DNA of 64,000 nt from JBHJGP01 sp050331695 (GTDB taxonomy: Bacteria > Pseudomonadota > Alphaproteobacteria > Geminicoccales > Geminicoccaceae): contig JBHJGP010000031.1 in assembly GCA_050331695.1 (NCBI GenBank), positions 1-64,000 on the forward strand. Reading direction: 5' to 3'. Both the position numbers and the translations under genes were made by a program. This document shows positions 51,852 through 60,670 of the stretch, in pieces (positions within the stretch are counted from its first letter, which is position 1; every line of letters starts with the position of its first letter). Below the pieces are notes generated by a model. That model saw only the letters and a program-made list of their open reading frames with translations. It was not told the origin of the DNA and did not search any database.

Positions 51852-52450
51852 GTCCCGCGAAGAGAGCATTCGATCTGATCGCAGCCGGGACCGGTGTGGT
51901 TCTCTTGTCCCCCCTGTTCGGTATCGTCGCACTTGCCATCAAAATGAGTGACGGTGGTCCGGTCTTCTATCGCCAAGAGCGTGTCGGCCGCGGCGGCGAG
52001 CTGTTCAGGATCTGGAAGTTTCGAACAATGGTCGCCGACGCCGACAAGAGAGGCGGACCACTTACCGTCGGCCGTGATCCGCGCATTACCGCCACCGGAC
52101 ATTGGCTGCGCAAGACAAAGCTCGATGAGCTTCCACAATTGTTCAACGTCTTGGCCGGCACCATGTCACTGGTCGGTCCTCGTCCCGAAGTGCCGCGCTA
52201 CGTCGCACTGTATCACGACGAGCAACGACGGGTATTGGAGCTGACGCCCGGTATCACCGATCCCGCGTCCATTCATTTTCGAAACGAGAGTGATGTCCTC
52301 GCCGGAACCGACGATCCGGAGACCTACTACATTCGGCAAATCATACCGGAAAAGATCCGCATCAACATTACATACGCCGACGGCGCCAACGTGCTCACGG
52401 ACTTTTACAGTATTCTCAAAACTGTCTGGGTTCTCGGTCGCGCCAAGTAG
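51848..52450 (+). CDS. Undecaprenyl-phosphate sugar phosphotransferase (PglC/WcaJ-like)
   Basis: A 200-residue monotopic phosphoglycosyl transferase. The N-terminal membrane hairpin VLLSPLFGIVALAIKM is followed by GPVFYRQERVGRGGELFRIWKFRTM and the catalytic Asp-Glu pair in KTKLDELPQLFNVLAG, then SLVGPRPEVP. Small size without the five N-terminal helices of WbaP is characteristic of PglC. It starts glycan assembly by transferring a phospho-sugar from UDP-sugar to undecaprenyl phosphate. Last gene of the four-gene operon. Confidence 0.93.
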   Translation: MSPAKRAFDLIAAGTGVVLLSPLFGIVALAIKMSDGGPVFYRQERVGRGGELFRIWKFRTMVADADKRGGPLTVGRDPRITATGHWLRKTKLDELPQLFNVLAGTMSLVGPRPEVPRYVALYHDEQRRVLELTPGITDPASIHFRNESDVLAGTDDPETYYIRQIIPEKIRINITYADGANVLTDFYSILKTVWVLGRAK

Positions 52451-52454
52451 GCAT

Positions 52455-54068
52455 CTAGTTCAGATAGTATTTCTCAAATTTTCCGTAGTACTGGATGTCG
52501 TCACCGTACCGGTAGCTCTTTTGTCGCGCCGGATTGACCCGCGTGAGCACCGTGCCGACGGTCGACATACGCCCACGCAAGAACCCGTTCAAGGCGTTCC
52601 GAACCATTCCTTCCTCGGTTTTACTCCAGCGAACCGCGAACACAGCGGCATCCGCCAACCGCGATGCGACCACGGTATCGCTCAGTCCGAGGACCGGGGC
52701 GCTATCCAAAACGATGTAGTCGTAACGCTGGCGCAGAGCGGTGATCAGCTCGGCCATTCGTTCGTCACGGAGCATGTCGAGCGAGCGAGCTGGCGGTTTG
52801 GTGAGCGGTAGCGCATCGAAATCGTAGGGGCTGCCGCCATGGTAAATGGCATCGTCAATCGAGCATTCGCCGGCCATGTAATCGAACAGGCAGTGGCGAA
52901 CCTTGAGGCCGAGTTCCTTGTGCACACTTGGTCTGCGGAGATCGAGATCGACGACAATGGTCTTGATGCCCGAGCGGGCGGCTATGACCGAGAGGCCTAT
53001 GGCCAGGCTGGTCTTCCCTTCATCGGGCACGGAGGAGGTGACAAGCACCGCTTGGGGCGGGTTCTCGTGATCTGACAGTTCCAGGGCCACACGCAGGCCT
53101 TCCAAGCCCGCGGCGTAGCCCGATCGCGGTTTTTCAACGAGATAGGTGTGGGGGCGCTGCGTGCTTTTCAGACCTTTGACATTTGGCACATAGCCCCAGT
53201 TCGGTAGGCCAAAAGCCTGTTCGAGCTGGTGTCCGCTCCTGAGAGTGGTGTCTAAATATTCGCGGACGAAAGCCAACAACGCACCGAGAAGAAGCGAACT
53301 CACGAAACCCGCCGCTATGATCAGGTTCGGTTTCGGGAAACTGGCGTCGGCTGGTTCTGTCGCCCGGAGGGCCAGCCTGGCGCCGGGCTCGAGAAGGTCT
53401 TGTTGCTCGTTGACCTCCTTCAGGCGTTTCAGGAACGAATCATACTGTGCCCGGGTCACGTGCGCGGTGCGTTGCAGCTCGTCCAACCGGGTTTCCGCCT
53501 CGTCGATGGACAGTGATTGCGATTTGGCGGCCGCGATCTTGTCCTCGATCGTCGCCTCGCGGTTTCTGAGGATCCGAAGCTGGTTTTCCAAGGCGCCCGC
53601 AATCGTGCCGAGCTCGGACCGAAGATCGGCGGAGAGCTGTTCGATCTCCGACCGGACGTTGACCACGGCTGGGTGGCGCGTACCGTAGTCGTTGAGCAAC
53701 TGGGTCTGCTGGCGCTGGAGCGCGATGAGTTGACGCCGAAGCTCGCCGACAAGTGGCGATACCAGCACTTCGGCGAGCGATCCGGCCTCCGCTCCCTGTT
53801 GCCGCATCGATTGGACCACCTCGATTTTGGCCTCGATTTCAGACAGCTCGACTTGCGTGCCGATCAGCTCCCCTTGGAGACCGGTGAGTTCCTTCGCGTC
53901 GAAGCGTGTGCCGGTGACCTGGAGAAGTCCATGTTCAGCACGATAGTCCTGAACTTCCTCCTCGGCCTTGATCGCCTGCGCTCGGAGAATGGCCACCCGA
54001 TCGGTCAGCCACCGGGCGGCGCGAAGGGTGGCCTCGCGTTTTACGTTCAGCTGATCGTCGTTGTACAA
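52455..54068 (-). CDS. Wzz/BY-kinase polysaccharide co-polymerase, C-terminal part (after in-frame amber)
   Basis: The downstream part of an approximately 788-codon Wzz-kinase gene. The first ~250 residues here are coiled coil and GNVR-like segment (ALRATEPADASFPKP, then helix LIIAAGFVSSLLLGALLAF, residues about 249-267). The C-terminal bacterial tyrosine kinase follows: Walker A VTSSVPDEGKTSLAIGLS (343-360), A' TIVVDLDLRRP, B YIVLDSAPVLGLSD and a tyrosine-rich tail ending in YYGKFEKYYLN. This is the EPS/capsule length regulator. The gene is in the same frame as the N-terminal part at 54114-54821, separated only by TAG at 54116-54114 plus 15 codons. The start shown is a TTG, which may not be used. 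Confidence 0.85.
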   Translation of the reverse strand: MYNDDQLNVKREATLRAARWLTDRVAILRAQAIKAEEEVQDYRAEHGLLQVTGTRFDAKELTGLQGELIGTQVELSEIEAKIEVVQSMRQQGAEAGSLAEVLVSPLVGELRRQLIALQRQQTQLLNDYGTRHPAVVNVRSEIEQLSADLRSELGTIAGALENQLRILRNREATIEDKIAAAKSQSLSIDEAETRLDELQRTAHVTRAQYDSFLKRLKEVNEQQDLLEPGARLALRATEPADASFPKPNLIIAAGFVSSLLLGALLAFVREYLDTTLRSGHQLEQAFGLPNWGYVPNVKGLKSTQRPHTYLVEKPRSGYAAGLEGLRVALELSDHENPPQAVLVTSSVPDEGKTSLAIGLSVIAARSGIKTIVVDLDLRRPSVHKELGLKVRHCLFDYMAGECSIDDAIYHGGSPYDFDALPLTKPPARSLDMLRDERMAELITALRQRYDYIVLDSAPVLGLSDTVVASRLADAAVFAVRWSKTEEGMVRNALNGFLRGRMSTVGTVLTRVNPARQKSYRYGDDIQYYGKFEKYYLN

Positions 54069-54113
54069 TACCGCGATTTTGTCCGCGGCGTCCGAGGAGA
54101 ACTTGGGATCCGT

Positions 54114-54821
54114 CTAGCTGACGCTCAGTCGGATCATGTAGGTCTTTTCGATCCGTTGAACCCTCAGACCGTCTCGGAACGCTCGAACGGCAGCTTTCAC
54201 ACGCGGATCTTCGATATCCTCGAAGGGCTCCGCGACATCGGCGTTGGCCGCACCTTCCAGAAACACATCACAGGCTTCCGGCGGCTCCAGCACACACTCT
54301 CCTTCGACGCCGTGGTCCGGCTCCGCGGGGCTGCCCAGTCCAAACATCTCCAACAATCCGTCGGGCGACCAGAGCACAAGCTGCCCATGAGCCCAGTCAA
54401 CGGCATCGAAGATCCGTTTCTCCAGCTTATTTTCGGCGTTGAGCGCGGGATATTCATTCAAGTCCAAGCTGTCGACGACGTCGCGGGCGTAGACGGTGGA
54501 GAGCAAACTCACCTGCGTCTGCAAAAACTCGTCATCTTGAGGCACCCCTTCCAGAACCGCTTCGATGTCGACAACCCGCGATTCTCGAGGTTCGATCACC
54601 AGCGCCGAAGTCGCTGAATAGTGGGGTGTCAGATTGTTCGCTAGGAACGCGGCAAGGCCGGTGATCAGGATGATAACGGCGATAAAAAGACGCCGACGTC
54701 GGTTGAGGATCGTGACCAGATCCTTGAGATCGGTGCCCGCGTGATTGTAGGCGCCGCCACCTTGGCGACCTGGTCCGCTGGAAAGCGCGGGATATCGAAT
54801 CTCGTCAGTAGACGTGGCCAT
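54114..54821 (-). CDS. Wzz/BY-kinase polysaccharide co-polymerase, N-terminal part (ends at in-frame amber)
   Basis: 235 codons: a basic cytoplasmic start, first membrane helix RRRRLFIAVIILITGLAAFLA, the Wzz domain (YSATSALVIEPRESRVVDIEAV, FLQTQVSLLSTVYARDVVDSL) and most of the periplasmic region, then stop TAG at 54116-54114 directly after YMIRLSVS. The next codons in the same frame, TDPKFSSDAADKIAV, continue the expected family sequence (compare S-x-DP motifs of Wzz proteins). So only one codon is wrong. A single C-to-A change from TCG (Ser) would explain it. Confidence 0.85.
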   Translation of the reverse strand: MATSTDEIRYPALSSGPGRQGGGAYNHAGTDLKDLVTILNRRRRLFIAVIILITGLAAFLANNLTPHYSATSALVIEPRESRVVDIEAVLEGVPQDDEFLQTQVSLLSTVYARDVVDSLDLNEYPALNAENKLEKRIFDAVDWAHGQLVLWSPDGLLEMFGLGSPAEPDHGVEGECVLEPPEACDVFLEGAANADVAEPFEDIEDPRVKAAVRAFRDGLRVQRIEKTYMIRLSVS

Positions 54822-54894
54822 GGGAACAACTCACGAAAAAAGCCATTGATAAACATATGCATGAGAGGGCTCGCCGAACCTCAGAGCGGATCTG

Positions 54895-56118
54895 TCATGA
54901 AGCGACATGGCGATCATCCACAATCGTCGAATAAGCCAAGGGTCCGCGGTCATTCAGAATGACCCGATGAAGCAACGCGTCGTAGGCTCGAACGGATTTA
55001 TCGAAACCGAATTCGTTCGCCCTTTCAATCAGCGCCGAGCTCACCGCTGGAGCATCCAGTTGCGCCATCATGGCATCAGCCAGGTTTTCAACCTCGCCGA
55101 CCTTCACCAGGGGTCCGTAAAAGCCGTCATCGAGAATTTCCCGAGGGCCACTGGGACAGTCCGTGGAGACGACCGGACAACCGCAGGCCAGTGCCTGAAT
55201 AAGCGCCCCGGGCAGTCCCTCAAACCTGGATGAAAGAACGAAGAGGCGTGCCCGGGCGAGATAGGCAAAGGGATTTTTCACGTAGCCCGGCAAGCGAACA
55301 TGGTCGCTCACGCATAGTGACCGGGCAAGATCGGTCAACCGATCGCGTTCGTCGCCTTCGCCCAGAATCATCAGGCGACAGGGCATCTTGGTTCGCACCA
55401 GCGCGAAAGCCCTGATCAGCGTCGGAAAATCCTTCTGCGGATGGAGACGTCCGACGCCCATGATGACGGGCGGGGCGTCCGCGTCGAACCAAGGATCGTC
55501 AAGCGGCTGGGTCGCGAGACGCCCGAGATCAGGCCCGACCACGGGGTTGTAGATAACGTCGATCTCGTCCTGCTCGAGCCCGACCGATGACCTCAACTCA
55601 TTGGCGATGCCTCGGGAGACAGCCACGACCGCATCCGCCTTCGGATACGCCCAGCGAGAAACGTGGTGCATGTTGCGCCGAAACAAACCGCGACGCTGAG
55701 AGGGAAGCTCGGTCGGCGAGTTACGGACCGTAACTACCGACCTAGTGCCTGATCCCGACAGCTTGCAAGCCGTCACGGCGACGAGATTGACGCTCTCGCC
55801 GGCTGAAACCAGCGCCTTCGGTCTGCGCCGACGAAGGTAGGAGATCAGCGGCAAAATACCCGAATAGGTCTTCGAAACACCGAGGTCGACAAGGTTGACG
55901 TGGTTCGCGACCGTAGACACAGAGCGTCCTTCGGTACTCAGGACCACGAAATCGACCTCGGCACCGAGAGCGGATAGACCCTCTGCCACTGCGACCATAG
56001 ACTTCGTCGAGCCGCCGCCTGTCAAGCCGTAGGTGAGAAAGCTAATTGGCCCTCGCCCATGGCTTAGAAGGCGGGCAGCCGACACGTTGTCCGGCCGAGG
56101 CGGAAACAAACGCGCCAT
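54895..56118 (-). CDS. Glycosyltransferase family 4
   Basis: A 407-residue GT-B glycosyltransferase. N-terminal SFLTYGLTGGGSTKSMVAVAEGL fits the acceptor domain, and the C-terminal part carries MGVGRLHPQKDFPTLIRAF and ARLFVLSSRFEGLPGALIQAL with CPVVSTDCPSGPREIL, the donor site with EX7E pattern. It resembles GalNAc/Gal-type transferases of polysaccharide clusters. It lies 73 bases upstream of the Wzz/BY-kinase and 164 bases after the sulfotransferase stop, same strand. Confidence 0.9.
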   Translation of the reverse strand: MARLFPPRPDNVSAARLLSHGRGPISFLTYGLTGGGSTKSMVAVAEGLSALGAEVDFVVLSTEGRSVSTVANHVNLVDLGVSKTYSGILPLISYLRRRRPKALVSAGESVNLVAVTACKLSGSGTRSVVTVRNSPTELPSQRRGLFRRNMHHVSRWAYPKADAVVAVSRGIANELRSSVGLEQDEIDVIYNPVVGPDLGRLATQPLDDPWFDADAPPVIMGVGRLHPQKDFPTLIRAFALVRTKMPCRLMILGEGDERDRLTDLARSLCVSDHVRLPGYVKNPFAYLARARLFVLSSRFEGLPGALIQALACGCPVVSTDCPSGPREILDDGFYGPLVKVGEVENLADAMMAQLDAPAVSSALIERANEFGFDKSVRAYDALLHRVILNDRGPLAYSTIVDDRHVAS

Positions 56119-56282
56119 CCCACTACCAACTGAAGTTTAGTAACCCACACCCAGCTGGAACAATTACACGAAAAGCAAAAATCCAGCCAACCATTTTATT
56201 CACAAATTTCAACCATTAGTGTATTCACAAACACAAATATTCACTAAATCCACTGAAAGGAATTACTCGCCATCACCGAGTT

Positions 56283-57254
56283 CTACAGAAAGTCCCTATC
56301 GCTTGGGTTGTGAAACTCCTTGTTTGTTCTATCTTTTTGGCCTGTACTTGAAGACAGCCTTTGCCAGGGAAGTTCGCGGCCAAGCAAGCGTTCTGTCTCA
56401 GCGACATCGTCGGCGAAGCAGGCAATCAGCTCCTGACGCAACTCTTGCGAGATCCCAGGTCTTTTTCGCTCGACCTTGTTCAGTCTTTTGACAGCCAACC
56501 CCGGGGTGAGGCCAACCGCATTGGCCATGGTCTTTGCCGCCATGTAGGGGTCGCTTTTCTTGACGCTCTTTAGCAACGACATGACGCCGCGCCATCGCCA
56601 TTGGTGGCTCGCGTTCACTCGACCGAACTCCGTTCGACCGTCATCATCCAGACCGAGAAAGGCGAGACAATTGCGGTAGGCGAGCATCGGCTCCGCCGCA
56701 AACTCCTCGTAGATCAGAACCTGACGCTGATCGTCAGGAACCGCGTCGTAGAGACGGCGCAGCTGATCTGCAAATGAGCAAACACGCCGATACTGAAGGT
56801 GCTTCGGTTCGCGGCATCCGGTTGGTAGGCATTGCCCCCGACCGCGCGTCTCTTGAAGACGCCAGGCGGTCTCGAAGTCCGCTTCATCCTCGTCCATCGA
56901 ATGCAGCTTCTGCCAGTGGAGGGCTTGAACCATGTCCACGGGATCTCGCAACATGACGACCATCTTGGCCCGGGGATTGGCTCTCATGATCTTAGCCACC
57001 GCCACCTCGCTGAACAGGTAGAACACGGACGCTTCGCCCTTGAGCTGATCGCGGGACGAGCGATCGCGGTAGAGCGCCGTGTACTCCTCCTTCGACTTGA
57101 CGCGACCGTAGTTCGGGAAGTCAGTGCTAAAAAAATGCAGTTCCTTCGCCGGCGCGTAAACGTTCGGATGCCCTTTCAGATAACTGTAGAGCGCGGTCGT
57201 CCCACATTTTGGTGCGCCGATGAGAAAGAAGTCGGGTATCGCTGAGCAAGCCAT
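56283..57254 (-). CDS. PAPS-dependent sulfotransferase
   Basis: About 323 residues. The 5'-phosphosulfate loop is FFLIGAPKCGTTALYSYL (residues about 9-26) with the catalytic Lys; PAKELHFFS follows; the 3'-phosphate site is KMVVMLRDPVDMVQAL. Later SFADQLRRLYDAVPDDQ and the C-terminal basic region are typical of bacterial Sulfotransfer_1 enzymes. It would move sulfate from 3'-phosphoadenosine 5'-phosphosulfate to a sugar. I use the ATG at 57254 (MACSAIPDFF), two bases after the flippase stop; a longer frame (to 57371) overlaps the flippase. Confidence 0.9.
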   Translation of the reverse strand: MACSAIPDFFLIGAPKCGTTALYSYLKGHPNVYAPAKELHFFSTDFPNYGRVKSKEEYTALYRDRSSRDQLKGEASVFYLFSEVAVAKIMRANPRAKMVVMLRDPVDMVQALHWQKLHSMDEDEADFETAWRLQETRGRGQCLPTGCREPKHLQYRRVCSFADQLRRLYDAVPDDQRQVLIYEEFAAEPMLAYRNCLAFLGLDDDGRTEFGRVNASHQWRWRGVMSLLKSVKKSDPYMAAKTMANAVGLTPGLAVKRLNKVERKRPGISQELRQELIACFADDVAETERLLGRELPWQRLSSSTGQKDRTNKEFHNPSDRDFL

Positions 57255-57255
57255 A

Positions 57256-58572
57256 TCATGCTCCAAAAATGCTGGGTGTAACTCCCAACCGTCTTCGGAC
57301 GAAAATCGCCAGCGCCAGGTTCCAGCTGACCAAGCCAAAAGCGGTCGCCACGGCGGCGCCGATGATACCAAACATGGGCACCAGGATAATCGTTAGAGCC
57401 ACACTTGCCGCCGCGGATGCCGCGAACACGAACGTGGCTTCTCGTTCGTGACCCGTCATGGTCATCAGAAATGTGACAGAACCGATCGCGGCGTTGACCA
57501 ACTGTGCCAAGACCAGGATCACCAGTACCGCAGCACCACTTTGAAACGCCTCTCCAAACCAGCCCAACGTCCAGGCCGGCGCCACGAGGAGGGGAAGCGC
57601 AATCAGCAAGGCTGAGCCCAAACTCCAGCGGGCCGTTCTGGTCACGATTTTTTGGAGACGGTCGATCTCTTTTTCCGCGTAATGTGTTGAGATAACCGGT
57701 GCAAATACCGTGTTGATGGCACCGAGGGGAAACGCAACCAGGCTCGCAACATAGGCCGATATGCGGAAGATCCCTGCCTCGGTCGTGTCCAGAAGCATGC
57801 CGATCAACAGAACGTCGGCGTGCCGCCGAACGGCCTGCAGAGCGGCCAAGACAACCAGGGAACGGGTCGCCGCTATCCAAAGCGGTTTGTCGTCCATCGC
57901 CACATCGCTTTCGCCACCGGGCCCCCGAGCCAGACGGATCAATGGCAAGATGACGATGGCGAGGGCGACACAGAAGCCCAGGAGCCGAAATACCATGGCG
58001 CTTGTGGCGTCGAGCCGTTCGGGCAGAAGGATCAGGCATGCACCGACGGCGACCACGAGCACGGCTTGGGGAACCAGCCGGTCAGGCACAAGGGCGAGGG
58101 TGACCCGATCGAACGCCCGCAAGGCCGCGCAATGGATGGGCAACAAGGCAATGACCGGTAGGGCGGCGAGGCCAATCGCGAACACCGTGGCGAGACCGGC
58201 CGTCAACCGATCATGAATCACCACGATCAGCGCGAGACCCAGGATCGCCGCACCGAAGCTGCACAAGAGCGAAGCGCTTTGGGCGAACCGCAGCAGCCCT
58301 CGAGCCGCCGCTCCCTTTTGCTGGCGCCGGTACGGAGGTAGGAAGCGAAGGACCGATGTCGGAAAGCCCAAGCGCGTGATGAGCGCGAGAACGGTCACCC
58401 AAGCGACGACGTAAGCGAAGAGCCCATAGTCGACAGCGCCCAGGCCCCTGGCCAGTATCAATTGGGCTGCAAAGCCGAGACCGACGGCGGCGACGTTGAT
58501 GACGAACGCCAGCGAAGCGCCTTTCGCCAGTCGCTTCAGCAGAGCGTCAAAGGCGCCATCGTCCGTACGCAA
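57256..58572 (-). CDS. Wzx-like polysaccharide flippase
   Basis: A 438-residue protein with about 12-14 hydrophobic segments. The start ALLKRLAKGASLAFVINVAAVGLGF and RGLGAVDYGLFAYVVAW are characteristic of the polysaccharide biosynthesis (PST)/MATE flippases, and AFPLGAINTVFAPVISTHYAEKE is the central loop. It would translocate lipid-linked oligosaccharide units across the inner membrane. Tightly linked to the sulfotransferase downstream. Confidence 0.88.
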   Translation of the reverse strand: MRTDDGAFDALLKRLAKGASLAFVINVAAVGLGFAAQLILARGLGAVDYGLFAYVVAWVTVLALITRLGFPTSVLRFLPPYRRQQKGAAARGLLRFAQSASLLCSFGAAILGLALIVVIHDRLTAGLATVFAIGLAALPVIALLPIHCAALRAFDRVTLALVPDRLVPQAVLVVAVGACLILLPERLDATSAMVFRLLGFCVALAIVILPLIRLARGPGGESDVAMDDKPLWIAATRSLVVLAALQAVRRHADVLLIGMLLDTTEAGIFRISAYVASLVAFPLGAINTVFAPVISTHYAEKEIDRLQKIVTRTARWSLGSALLIALPLLVAPAWTLGWFGEAFQSGAAVLVILVLAQLVNAAIGSVTFLMTMTGHEREATFVFAASAAASVALTIILVPMFGIIGAAVATAFGLVSWNLALAIFVRRRLGVTPSIFGA

Positions 58573-58708
58573 GGATCGACCTAGCAGTCGTCACCCGTCC
58601 GACGTGGAGACCGGCCCGAAAGGACCCCACCAGCGAACGCGCACGAGACAACGGGTTTTAAAGAGCGTCCAGGCAACCGATTGCCGACGGTTCCACGAAG
58701 CGATCCCA

Positions 58709-60619
58709 TCAGACCCTCAGATCGAGGTGGCAACTCCATTCCAGGATGACATCGTCGGAGCCTTGAACGTTGGCCAGGATCGTCGGACCACTCGTCTCGA
58801 GGGCCACGCGACCGATCTCGGTGTCGGTACCTTCGGCCAACTGTTGCAAGTCTTGCCCCACCTGCTCGCTCGGCCCCTGCCGGCGTAGATAAACACGCTC
58901 CAGAAAGTAATAGCAGCGTGCGTCGCCATCGATCTGATGGGCGATCGCCGACCATTGTACGCGGGTGAGCCGTTCCTCCGGCAAGGGGATAATCCCCGCC
59001 AGCCGCTTGACAGCACCTTCCGTACGCAATGGAGGCCACTCATTGCCGCGAATTTCCATGCGCGTGGCGAAGGCCGTCTTTGATCCCGAATGCCACCAAT
59101 CCTCGGCGATGTAGTGAATTCGATTGTCGACGCAGCGGAACTGACCCAGTTCCGTGGCCGCCGCTTTGATGAACAGGTGACTACAGCCGCGGATATGGTT
59201 GCCACTGATGTCGATGACGTGGGCCAGGCCATTTTTGGCTTTCCCCAGCACGACGGGGCCGGTTGTGTGAACATCGTTGCCGTCAATCCTCACCACCGAC
59301 GGTTCGTCACCACTGTCGCCGACGACTACGAATATATCCGGCACGTTGCCTTTTTCGTCGAAGACGCTGTTGCCCGAGATATCGATGTCCGCCGTGCCCA
59401 CCAGGTCTATGATGGCATCGCAGGGACAGTCGTAGAAGCTGTTGTTCTGAACCTTGAGTTGACGTTTGTTTCGTGAACCGGTTTGGACCGCATGATCACG
59501 GAAACCGTGAAATTGATTGCCTTGAATCGACACGTTGGTTGGGCTGTCGATGAAAATTGCCGTGACGTCCTGATCCGGGTAGCGGTCAAGATGATCCTGG
59601 GTCGCTCGAAACTCGTTCTGAGAGATGACCGTGTGCTCGGATGCCCCCTTCAGCGAGATAAAGCCGCGTCCGACACCGGCGTTAAGAAAGATGTTGCCGC
59701 TGATGACCGTGTAGCGGCACTTCGGATACACGGCTTCCACGTCGTTCGGCCTTACGGCGGTGCTGTTCAGATTGGCGAAGACGTTGTTCGCGATTAGCGC
59801 GTAACTGCCATAGCAACGAATATAATGCCCCTCATCGTCGCTCGACGTCGCGCTTTCGAATATGTTGCCCGTGATCAGAAAGTTTCGTTTGTCGACGCGG
59901 CCGATTTCCTCGTTCGAGCCGACGAAGAATGCATCGGCACCGCCTGAGAGGAAACGGCACTGGGTCACGATCGCCTGGGACACTTCACCGGACAGCAACT
60001 GAATGGCCCGATGATACCCGTCGAACAGACATCCCTCAACGTGGAGGAGAGAAAGCCCGCCGCCGATATTGCCGGAACTGAACAAGGTCTTCGCCACATT
60101 GACGAAGCGACAGTTCCGAAGTTTGCACTCGGTAAGCTTGCGATCATGGGGGTAAAACCGCACCAGAAGCGCGAATGCCTCCCACGTCAGATCGGCCATA
60201 TCAATGTCGACATTGTCGACGAGCAGCGCCTCGATCTGATCCTTCGGCCCCCGAATGACGGTACCCGGCTCACCCCGAAGGAACAGGTCACCTGGCGGCC
60301 GGTAGCTTTGCCAGCTCGTGAGGTCGTAGGTGCCGCGCGGAAAGAACAGTGTCGCCCGATACAACGTGGCGGCGTTCATGGCCGCTTTCACAGCCTCGGC
60401 GTCATCGGCCACACCGTCTCCGACCGCGCCGAAATCTCGGACTGAGAAGACGTCGTTCAAACGGTCTTCGACGCGTCGGCTTAGAGCATCGTCCGAAGCC
60501 GGTTGGAAAAAACCGCCGTGGTTCAGTTCTGCCTTGGCGACACCGAAGCTCGCCCTCAAAGCGGCCTTGGATACCGGCTCGCCGTCACGAGGTATTCGAT
60601 CATCGATCCGACTAATCAT
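58709..60619 (-). CDS. Right-handed beta-helix (pectate-lyase_3/tailspike-like) protein
   Basis: About 636 residues. Following a ~45-residue helical lead, VFSVRDFGAVGDGVADDAEAV is the entry motif of pectate-lyase-3/glycosyl-hydrolase-28 like beta-helices, then FFPRGTYDLTSW and many short rungs (LFLRGEPGTVIRGP, FLITGNIF, YTVISGNIFLNAG, ISQNEFRATQ, VSIQGNQFHGF, IDISGNSVFD). The last ~100 residues form a different beta-rich domain. No signal peptide is visible. The start at ATG 60619 is preferred over GTG 60658. Role inferred only by location: depolymerase, epimerase or glycan-binding component. Confidence 0.8.
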   Translation of the reverse strand: MISRIDDRIPRDGEPVSKAALRASFGVAKAELNHGGFFQPASDDALSRRVEDRLNDVFSVRDFGAVGDGVADDAEAVKAAMNAATLYRATLFFPRGTYDLTSWQSYRPPGDLFLRGEPGTVIRGPKDQIEALLVDNVDIDMADLTWEAFALLVRFYPHDRKLTECKLRNCRFVNVAKTLFSSGNIGGGLSLLHVEGCLFDGYHRAIQLLSGEVSQAIVTQCRFLSGGADAFFVGSNEEIGRVDKRNFLITGNIFESATSSDDEGHYIRCYGSYALIANNVFANLNSTAVRPNDVEAVYPKCRYTVISGNIFLNAGVGRGFISLKGASEHTVISQNEFRATQDHLDRYPDQDVTAIFIDSPTNVSIQGNQFHGFRDHAVQTGSRNKRQLKVQNNSFYDCPCDAIIDLVGTADIDISGNSVFDEKGNVPDIFVVVGDSGDEPSVVRIDGNDVHTTGPVVLGKAKNGLAHVIDISGNHIRGCSHLFIKAAATELGQFRCVDNRIHYIAEDWWHSGSKTAFATRMEIRGNEWPPLRTEGAVKRLAGIIPLPEERLTRVQWSAIAHQIDGDARCYYFLERVYLRRQGPSEQVGQDLQQLAEGTDTEIGRVALETSGPTILANVQGSDDVILEWSCHLDLRV

Positions 60620-60670
60620 TTTTCTTGCCTGGTATGCGAAACGATCCCGGACAATCACCTAGCACATAGA

